From assembly GCA_001790455.1 (NCBI GenBank), contig MGCP01000042.1, positions 5,589 through 15,164 on the forward strand: a stretch of 9,576 nucleotides of DNA, read 5' to 3'. The translations under genes were made by a program, and so were the position numbers. The notes below the pieces were generated by a model. It worked only from the letters and a program-made list of their open reading frames with translations, did no database searches and was not told the DNA's origin. This document shows, in pieces, positions 5,142 to 9,576 of the stretch. The first letter of the stretch is position 1. Each line of letters opens with the position of its first letter. The stretch comes from Candidatus Saccharibacteria bacterium RIFCSPHIGHO2_02_FULL_47_12 (GTDB taxonomy: Bacteria > Patescibacteriota > Saccharimonadia > Saccharimonadales > JANWIN01).

Positions 5142-5600
5142 ATGATAGATGTTGAGTTTATTCGACCCGGGCGTGGTGTTGGAATCGATGCCGACCCAAC
5201 AAATCCTGATTTTCTGAGGCGAAAAGTAGAAATTGCTGCTGCTGTGCGTTGCTCTATGAGGGAAAGTAATTTGGCTCGAATCAATGTCGGATCAATCGAT
5301 CTGATCACACCAGATGCCTTAGGCGATGACGATACTGCGTGGCCTAAAGGCCCCGTAGTGATTCGAAACCATGTAGAAATAGTGGAAGTCGAACTAGACC
5401 CTTCCTATGTTCGTTATTGTGACGATGTGATGTATCCCGCAGAACCAATTGTTATACCTGTTCACGCTACTTCGATTCTTTTCAGCGCCAGGCACGACCG
5501 CTCAGCAGACTGGTACACAACCGGGATTATCACGTGCGAAGATGAGGCGCTCATTGAAGGAGAGGCAAAGAATCCATTTTTTATCTGGATAGAACACTAG
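5142..5600 (+). CDS. Unrecognised acidic 152-aa protein
   Basis: The product is not recognised. It is an acidic, apparently cytoplasmic protein without signal peptide or membrane segment. The N-terminus IDVEFIRPGRGVGIDADP (2-19) is followed by a charged helix about 25-43 (RRKVEIAAAVRCSMRES). The remainder looks beta-rich: VVIRNHVEIVEVELDP, EPIVIPVHATSILFSARH, WYTTGIITCEDEALIEGEA and a final FFIWIEH. Its normal amino-acid composition, and a plausible promoter exactly placed for a leaderless ATG, support it as a real gene. The neighbours give no functional clue: aroD is divergent and the tail-anchored gene downstream has its own promoter. It may be a lineage-specific orphan. Confidence 0.7.
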   Translation: MIDVEFIRPGRGVGIDADPTNPDFLRRKVEIAAAVRCSMRESNLARINVGSIDLITPDALGDDDTAWPKGPVVIRNHVEIVEVELDPSYVRYCDDVMYPAEPIVIPVHATSILFSARHDRSADWYTTGIITCEDEALIEGEAKNPFFIWIEH

Positions 5601-5673
5601 GCTAAGCAGGCAGTCTGGCATTAGTAGTGTTACTTGAACCCATGACATAATACAAAAACATAAGCGTTTGGGT

Positions 5674-5701
5674 TATAATGCAATTTAGTTAAACAAAGGA
5701 G
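5674..5701 (+). promoter_or_regulatory. -10 box and Shine-Dalgarno of the tail-anchored protein gene
   Basis: A perfect TATAAT (5674-5679) precedes a leader of about 20 nt that carries the strong Shine-Dalgarno AAAGGAG (5695-5701), five nt before ATG 5707. No good -35 is present. AACCCA (5637-5642) and TGGGTT (5669-5674) form a short inverted repeat touching the -10. This is the only clear Shine-Dalgarno in the window, and it decides the start: the in-frame GTG at 5701 lies inside it. Confidence 0.7.
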
Positions 5702-5706
5702 TGTCC

Positions 5707-5913
5707 ATGGACCCACAAACACAAACCCCACCAACTCAGACCCCACCTGCGGAGCAGCCTGCTCCAAGCCAGCCCACTGACCCGGGCATGCAGGTGCCTG
5801 CTGCCGGCAGCCAGCCCGCCAAGCCCGCTGGCAAAATGCCCATGTGGCAAATGGTGGCAATTGGTGCAGCTGTGGTAGTTGTGCTCGGCGTGCTGCTTTA
5901 CATGTTTATGTAA
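5707..5913 (+). CDS. Pro/Gln-rich tail-anchored small membrane protein
   Basis: The 68-residue product has two parts. Residues 1-42 are a hydrophilic, unstructured stretch rich in Pro, Gln, Thr and Ala with repeated QTPP-like units. Residues about 46-67 are one hydrophobic helix (MVAIGAAVVVVLGVLLYMF) that ends at the C-terminus. KPAGK just before the helix suggests the N-terminal part stays in the cytoplasm, as in tail-anchored proteins, although inverted topology cannot be excluded. Its function is unknown. Such Pro-rich anchored peptides may act as scaffolds or recruit partners, but that is inference. Translation starts at ATG 5707, five nt after AAAGGAG. The strong promoter and ribosome-binding site, unlike the leaderless neighbours, suggest high expression. 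Confidence 0.75.
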   Translation: MDPQTQTPPTQTPPAEQPAPSQPTDPGMQVPAAGSQPAKPAGKMPMWQMVAIGAAVVVVLGVLLYMFM

Positions 5914-5959
5914 AACGACAACCCGCAAGACAAGATTAGGCGTTAGCCGTCTCTTGGGC

Positions 5960-5971
5960 TAATATTGTTTT
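5960..5971 (+). promoter_or_regulatory. Putative leaderless promoter of the ExoD-family gene
   Basis: TAATAT (5960-5965) is followed by six bases (TGTTTT) and ATG at 5972, with no Shine-Dalgarno. The -10 matches the consensus at 4 of 6; the spacing equals that of four other genes here. Confidence 0.4.
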
Positions 5972-6580
5972 ATGTCCGAGAGACAACAAAAGCCCTTTAG
6001 CGAGGAACTGAGAATCTGGTTAAAGAGCCACGAGCCCAAAACACTTGAACGGCTCAGCCAGGTGTTTGAAGAAAAAAGCTTTGCTGTTTTATTTTTGATC
6101 CTTTTGGCGGTGCCGGCTTTGCCCATACCTACAGGCGGCATCACGCACGTGTTTGAAGTTATAGCTATGGTTCTGGCCCTAGAGCTAATAATTGGGCGAA
6201 AAACGCTGTGGATGCCACGCAGGTGGAGCAAGTTAAAAATTGCCGGCGGCAGCGAATCAAAGGTAGTGCCATACATATTGCGACGTGTGCGCTGGTTTGA
6301 GCGTTATGCCAAACCCAGGCTATCTGAACTGCTGGCACATCCGCTTTTTCTGCGTATTACAGGGGTAGTTATTTTTTGTTTGTCGCTGGCTGCTTTTTTG
6401 GCTCCGCCGTTTTCTGGGCTAGACACTCTGCCAGCGCTTGGGGTGGTTATAATCTCGCTGGCCCTAATACTAGAGGACGCCGCACTTTACCTGGTGGGAC
6501 TGTTGATTGGAGCGCTTGGAGTAGGACTAGAGATTGGGCTTAGCACGCTAGTTCTTCAGTATGTGGGCTCGCAACTCTGA
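5972..6580 (+). CDS. ExoD-family integral membrane protein
   Basis: The 202-residue protein belongs to the ExoD family, named for a rhizobial protein needed for exopolysaccharide production and alkali tolerance; its molecular role is unresolved. A cytoplasmic N-terminus (SEELRIWLKSHEPKTLERLSQVFEE, 10-34) is followed by the family core. LAVPALPIPTGGITHVFEVIAMVLALELIIGR (45-76) matches the usual Pro-rich hairpin, and MPRRW (81-85) follows at the membrane edge. A basic loop (about 86-125) leads to hydrophobic helices at about 128-148, 153-169 and 171-193. The second hallmark is APPFSGLDTLPALGVVIISLALILEDA (144-170). Length is typical. Topology would place both conserved hairpins in the inner membrane. 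No exopolysaccharide genes are adjacent, so the function here cannot be taken from the name. Confidence 0.88.
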   Translation: MSERQQKPFSEELRIWLKSHEPKTLERLSQVFEEKSFAVLFLILLAVPALPIPTGGITHVFEVIAMVLALELIIGRKTLWMPRRWSKLKIAGGSESKVVPYILRRVRWFERYAKPRLSELLAHPLFLRITGVVIFCLSLAAFLAPPFSGLDTLPALGVVIISLALILEDAALYLVGLLIGALGVGLEIGLSTLVLQYVGSQL

Positions 6581-6597
6581 ACGCAGAAATAGCGTGT

Positions 6598-7080
6598 TTA
6601 AAAATCGTAAATGTACCAACTTCTGTGTTTCTGCGCAGGGTCTTTGCCTGGCAAGGCAAAGACATAGCTTATAAACCGGCTGCCGGGCTGCATCTCTTTA
6701 CCGAGTTTATGCGCTAGCCTAGGCATAGTTCTAGGGACTAGAAACGCCATAACGCAATCGGCTTTATCTAATGGGCGTTTCCAGAAATTGCGCAGGTATA
6801 CCTTTGCAGTTGGCGTGCCCAGCAGACGAAAATACGAAACGAGCCATAAAAAAGCGTTTAGCTCATAGCCAATTACCATTGCCCCGGTGTTGCCGGCAGC
6901 TTTTAGAAGCCGCCCATCGCCCGAACCTAGCTCTACAAACACTTTTCCGTGGCTCAAATTTAGGTCCTTTAGTAGAGCGTTTATATCTTTTTTGCGCAGA
7001 GGTACCCAGGGGGCAGCAGATATAGCCGTAAGGCCAAAACTAACGGCTACAAAAAGAGCCAAAATTAGTAAGATAATCAT
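6598..7080 (-). CDS. Membrane-anchored FAM173-like SAM-dependent methyltransferase
   Basis: The 160-residue protein starts with one hydrophobic segment (about 2-22) followed by PWVPLRKKDINALLKDL (24-40). It then has a class I methyltransferase core: motif I VFVELGSGDGRLL (47-59) for S-adenosylmethionine, and GYELNAFLWLVSYFR (71-85), where Glu73 should bind the ribose hydroxyls. This order of anchor, xPxVPx lead-in, (D/E)LGSGDGR and GYELNxxL is like the FAM173 protein-lysine methyltransferases, of which eukaryotic members modify ATP synthase c subunit or adenine nucleotide translocase. The post-core part (DCVMAFLVPRTMPRLAHKLGKEMQPGSRFISYVF) fits motifs IV-VI. Membrane location and protein substrate are inferences from the family. 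It is tail-to-tail with exoD and divergent from the NRAMP gene. No Shine-Dalgarno is seen. Confidence 0.82.
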   Translation of the reverse strand: MIILLILALFVAVSFGLTAISAAPWVPLRKKDINALLKDLNLSHGKVFVELGSGDGRLLKAAGNTGAMVIGYELNAFLWLVSYFRLLGTPTAKVYLRNFWKRPLDKADCVMAFLVPRTMPRLAHKLGKEMQPGSRFISYVFALPGKDPAQKHRSWYIYDF

Positions 7081-7144
7081 TTTTGCTACTGCTAGTGCTT
7101 ATTGTCATAAAATAATGAGAGGTATACTATACATTAAACCGACC
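7081..7144. promoter_or_regulatory. Divergent promoter region, methyltransferase/NRAMP
   Basis: These 64 bp must carry both promoters. For the rightward NRAMP gene the best -10 boxes are TATACT (7123-7128) and TATACA (7128-7133), giving a leader of at most about 10 nt and no Shine-Dalgarno before ATG 7145. TTGTCA (7102-7107) is a possible -35 but sits 15 or 20 nt away from them. For the leftward methyltransferase, ATTATTTTAT-like AT-rich sequence near 7105-7117 could serve, with a leader of roughly 25 nt. The exact boxes are uncertain. Confidence 0.3.
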
Positions 7145-8527
7145 ATGCCAAAAAAGAAAGACATTATAACAATTGCGGCCGAAGCTCCCGCCCAAGTTTT
7201 AGACCTAACTATTGAGACGACTGGCCGGGTTGTACAAAGCCTGCCAACAAAGAGCGTTGTAAAAGCTGGAAAGAAAACCAAAGACTACTGGCACGCATTA
7301 GGGCCTGGACTTACTACCGGCGCATCCGACGACGACCCGTCTGGGATTGCCACATACTCTCAGGCAGGAGCCAAGTTTGGCTTTCAGTTTTTGTGGACAG
7401 CAGCACTAACTTTTCCGCTGATGGCAGCGGTGCAGGAAATGTGCGCCCGCATAGGCTTGGTCACCGGCAGAGGCCTGGCAGGCAACATTAGGCTTCATTT
7501 TTCAAAGAAAGTTCTTTATCTGTGCACAATACTACTAGTTGCAGCAAACGCTTTTAACATTGGCGCCGACCTGGGAGCCATGGCCAAGGGCGCACAGCTA
7601 ATTAGTCCCCATATTGACTTTACGGTGCTAGTCATTGGCTTTACATTGCTTAGCCTGGGGCTGCAAATTTTTACGCCTTATGCCCGTTATGCCAAGTACT
7701 TAAAATGGCTGGCCTTGGTGCTACTGGCTTATGTGTTTTCAGCTATTTTGGCAAAGTTAGACTGGGGTAATGTACTAAGCAACGCTGTAATACCCAGCAT
7801 ACACCTGGGCAAGGACCAGATCGTTTTACTGGCTGCTATTTTGGGTACGACCATATCGCCATATTTATTTTTCTGGCAAACTTCGCAGGAAAACGAGGAG
7901 CTTATTTCTCAGGGTCAAACTTCTATAGCCGAACGGAGAGGTACAGACAAAGCCGCAATCCGAAGTATGCGTTTGGACGTATGGAGCGGCATGTTGCTGT
8001 CTAACCTGGTCATGTTCTTTATCATTGCTGCGGCTGGCGGGGTGCTGTTTGCCAACGGTATAACCAATATAGATAGCGCGGCCCAGGCAGCAGAAGCCTT
8101 GCGCCCATTTGCTGGCAATGCCACGTATTGGCTGTTTGCCATAGGCATAATTGGCACCGGATTGCTGGCCATACCAGTTTTGGCTGGATCTAGCAGTTAT
8201 GCTATTGCAGAGAGCATGGGCTGGCGCGGCCAGGGCCTAAACAGCAAACTCAGAAAGGCTTACGCCTTTTATGGAACCATAATTATTTCTATGCTGGCAG
8301 GGCTGGGCCTAAACTTTATTGGTCTGGACCCCATAAAAGCCCTAATCTATGCAGCCGTAGGCAATGCCGTGGTAGCACCTATAGTGCTGGCCACAATTGT
8401 AATCATTAGCAGCAACCGCAAAATAATGGGCGAGTGGACAAACCACAAATTTACCACGTGGATAGGCTGGCTAATTACCGGCATCATGGCCCTAGCTGGC
8501 GGCGCGGCAATATTGACAGCCTTTTAA
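7145..8527 (+). CDS. Divergent NRAMP-family divalent metal transporter
   Basis: The 460-residue protein is an NRAMP/SLC11 homologue, a LeuT-fold proton- or gradient-coupled divalent cation importer, with about 11 membrane helices after a hydrophilic N-terminus (1-48). The family lead LGPGLTTGASDDDPSG (52-67) is helix 1, with DPSG (64-67) in place of the classical metal-binding DPGN. Helix 6 carries GTTISPYLFFWQTSQENEE (234-252) instead of the classical ATVMPHNLYLH, so Ser238 replaces the metal-ligand methionine and Tyr240 replaces histidine. These changes place it in the NRAMP-related group rather than among classical Mn/Fe transporters; some Met-less members transport Mg2+. I chose ATG 7145 because the open frame extends upstream to about 6887 over the opposite-strand methyltransferase, and only a short in-frame ATG at 7115 competes. 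It converges on the permease gene, 19 nt away. Confidence 0.9.
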   Translation: MPKKKDIITIAAEAPAQVLDLTIETTGRVVQSLPTKSVVKAGKKTKDYWHALGPGLTTGASDDDPSGIATYSQAGAKFGFQFLWTAALTFPLMAAVQEMCARIGLVTGRGLAGNIRLHFSKKVLYLCTILLVAANAFNIGADLGAMAKGAQLISPHIDFTVLVIGFTLLSLGLQIFTPYARYAKYLKWLALVLLAYVFSAILAKLDWGNVLSNAVIPSIHLGKDQIVLLAAILGTTISPYLFFWQTSQENEELISQGQTSIAERRGTDKAAIRSMRLDVWSGMLLSNLVMFFIIAAAGGVLFANGITNIDSAAQAAEALRPFAGNATYWLFAIGIIGTGLLAIPVLAGSSSYAIAESMGWRGQGLNSKLRKAYAFYGTIIISMLAGLGLNFIGLDPIKALIYAAVGNAVVAPIVLATIVIISSNRKIMGEWTNHKFTTWIGWLITGIMALAGGAAILTAF

Positions 8528-8546
8528 ATTTTAAATTGAACTAAAC

Positions 8547-9576
8547 CTATTCGTAACGCAAAGCTTCTATGGGGTCCTTGCGTGCGGCGCGGTAGGCAGG
8601 AATCATGCCAAATATAATTCCCGCGCCCAGCACCACAACCATAACAAGGCCAATTTTTGGTGGTGTAATGACAGGTGTGAGCGAAGTAAAGGCCCTAAAT
8701 GAGTAGTTAGCAAAAAACGCACAAATAACCCCTAGGATTCCGCCAAGAGTAGATAATATGACCGCTTCGGTCAAAAACTGCGACAGAAGTTGGCTGTTGG
8801 TAGCACCTATGGCCTTGCGAATACCAATCTCACGGGTTCTTTCGCTAACAGACACCAGCATAATATTCATGATTCCCACGCCGCCCACCACCAGCGACAC
8901 CGCAGCCATGGCGGCAATCAGCACAGTAAAAATGTTTATTGTCCTGGCCGCCAGCTCAATCTGCTCGGGCTGCGTCAAAACAGTAAAGTCCTCTTGGCCG
9001 CCATGAAGGGTCATTAGCGTTGATTTTACCGAATCTGAAAGTTGGTTTACGTTACTATCGCTATTTGGTTTGAGCAAAATTTGTCCAATCTGGCCAGAGC
9101 CGCCACCCAAAAGCTGGCTGGTAGAGTAAGGTATGAAAACAGCGGAATTTAGATTTACACCCAGTGAGAGTGAACTGGCGTTTACGCGCTCTATCACCGC
9201 CCGCACCACAAAATCTTTGCCACGCAGTTTCATGGTCTTGCCAATAGGCGCCGGATCTTGAAATAGTTCTATCGCAATCTCGCTTCCAATAACCGCCACG
9301 TAGCGTCCGTCATCTTCCTGCCCAAAAAACCCTCCTACCACCAACTTTTGGTTTAGAAGCTCCATGAGATCAGGTGTGGTACCGGCTATAGATGCCGAGT
9401 TGGCGGTGCGGTTTTCTGCCACTAGGTTCCCAGATATAAAAGAAATTGGCGCTGCTTTGCCGACTGGTTCCAAACCAGCGACTGCCTGCCACTCTTGGTC
9501 GCTAAAGCTACCGGTTTGCTGTGAAAATATGCTCTTGGCAGAACCCAGAGTATTGACCTTGCCCGGACGAACCAAA
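8547..9576 (-). CDS. MacB/FtsX-type ABC transporter permease (partial)
   Basis: This is the C-terminal 340 or so residues of a permease; the gene runs off the right edge and the first helix is missing (the family is usually about 400 aa). A MacB-type periplasmic core domain occupies about the first 205 residues, with LNQKLVVGGFFGQEDDGRYVAVIGSEIA (74-101) and IGKTMKLRGKDFVVRAVIE (111-129) being typical. Then come the three helices of the FtsX domain: about 213-240, the coupling segment VSERTREIGIRKAIGATNSQLLSQFLTEA (243-271), helix 271-290, and helix 307-327. It ends with the usual PAYRAARKDPIEALRYE. With its ATPase and a periplasmic adaptor, such proteins drive mechanotransmission-type export of peptides, toxins, lipoproteins or drugs. 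The ATPase gene should lie to the right on the same strand. Substrate cannot be read from sequence. Confidence 0.92.
   Translation of the reverse strand, partial: LVRPGKVNTLGSAKSIFSQQTGSFSDQEWQAVAGLEPVGKAAPISFISGNLVAENRTANSASIAGTTPDLMELLNQKLVVGGFFGQEDDGRYVAVIGSEIAIELFQDPAPIGKTMKLRGKDFVVRAVIERVNASSLSLGVNLNSAVFIPYSTSQLLGGGSGQIGQILLKPNSDSNVNQLSDSVKSTLMTLHGGQEDFTVLTQPEQIELAARTINIFTVLIAAMAAVSLVVGGVGIMNIMLVSVSERTREIGIRKAIGATNSQLLSQFLTEAVILSTLGGILGVICAFFANYSFRAFTSLTPVITPPKIGLVMVVVLGAGIIFGMIPAYRAARKDPIEALRYE

Noticed and set aside
6581..6595. Hairpin ACGC-AGAAATA-GCGT between exoD and the methyltransferase
   Set aside because: Only four base pairs and a poor T-run, too weak to call a terminator.
6887..7144. 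N-terminal extension of the NRAMP frame
   Set aside because: It lies antisense to the well-supported methyltransferase gene and has no family resemblance; the transporter starts at 7145, or at most 7115.
1..9576. CRISPR array, insertion sequence, toxin-antitoxin or phage genes
   Set aside because: No regularly spaced repeats, transposase, integrase, or paired small toxin/antitoxin genes were seen.

Overview
The window looks like a piece of a small-genome bacterial chromosome, most plausibly Candidatus Saccharibacteria (TM7) or another Patescibacteria lineage. This is inferred from short, densely packed single genes, few recognisable pathways, many orphan proteins and several mRNAs that appear to be leaderless. 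Nothing in the window is a definitive marker. TGA works as a stop (aroD, exoD), so the TGA=Gly code of Gracilibacteria/SR1 does not apply.

Layout. At the left, a small YdeI/OmpD-associated-type gene (19-321, +) faces a large membrane-anchored metzincin-like metalloprotease (350-1912, -). A small secreted protein (2029-2316, -) lies just upstream of the protease. Both envelope genes have a TTGACA box followed 17-18 nt later by TTATTA. The stretch 2317-2678 has no convincing gene. It holds a GC-richer core, a possible 31-codon micro-ORF, a 14-bp perfect palindrome and a 15/16 match to the 3' end of the nearby tRNA. Next come a Nudix hydrolase (2679-3086, -) and tRNA-Asn(GTT) with encoded CCA (3203-3277, -) followed by a strong intrinsic terminator. 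A compact divergent control region (3278-3369) contains repeated ACTC-NN-GAGT elements and an imperfect inverted repeat.

The middle holds an unrecognised 292-aa protein (3370-4248, +), a stand-alone type I 3-dehydroquinate dehydratase (aroD, 4300-5016, -), an unrecognised acidic 152-aa protein (5142-5600, +) and a 68-aa Pro/Gln-rich tail-anchored membrane protein (5707-5913, +). The right part is membrane-rich: an ExoD-family protein (5972-6580, +), an N-terminally anchored FAM173-like methyltransferase (6598-7080, -), a divergent NRAMP-family metal transporter (7145-8527, +) and the C-terminal part of a MacB/FtsX-type ABC permease (8547 to beyond the right edge, -).

The genes do not form one pathway; they are mostly single units in alternating orientation. 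Two themes stand out. One is cell-envelope biology: surface protease, secreted peptide, tail-anchored protein, ExoD, NRAMP and MacB-like permease. The other is an unusual gene-start architecture: for at least five genes a -10-like hexamer sits exactly 6 nt before the ATG with no Shine-Dalgarno, which predicts leaderless transcripts. Only the 68-aa tail-anchored gene has a classical leader with AAAGGAG.
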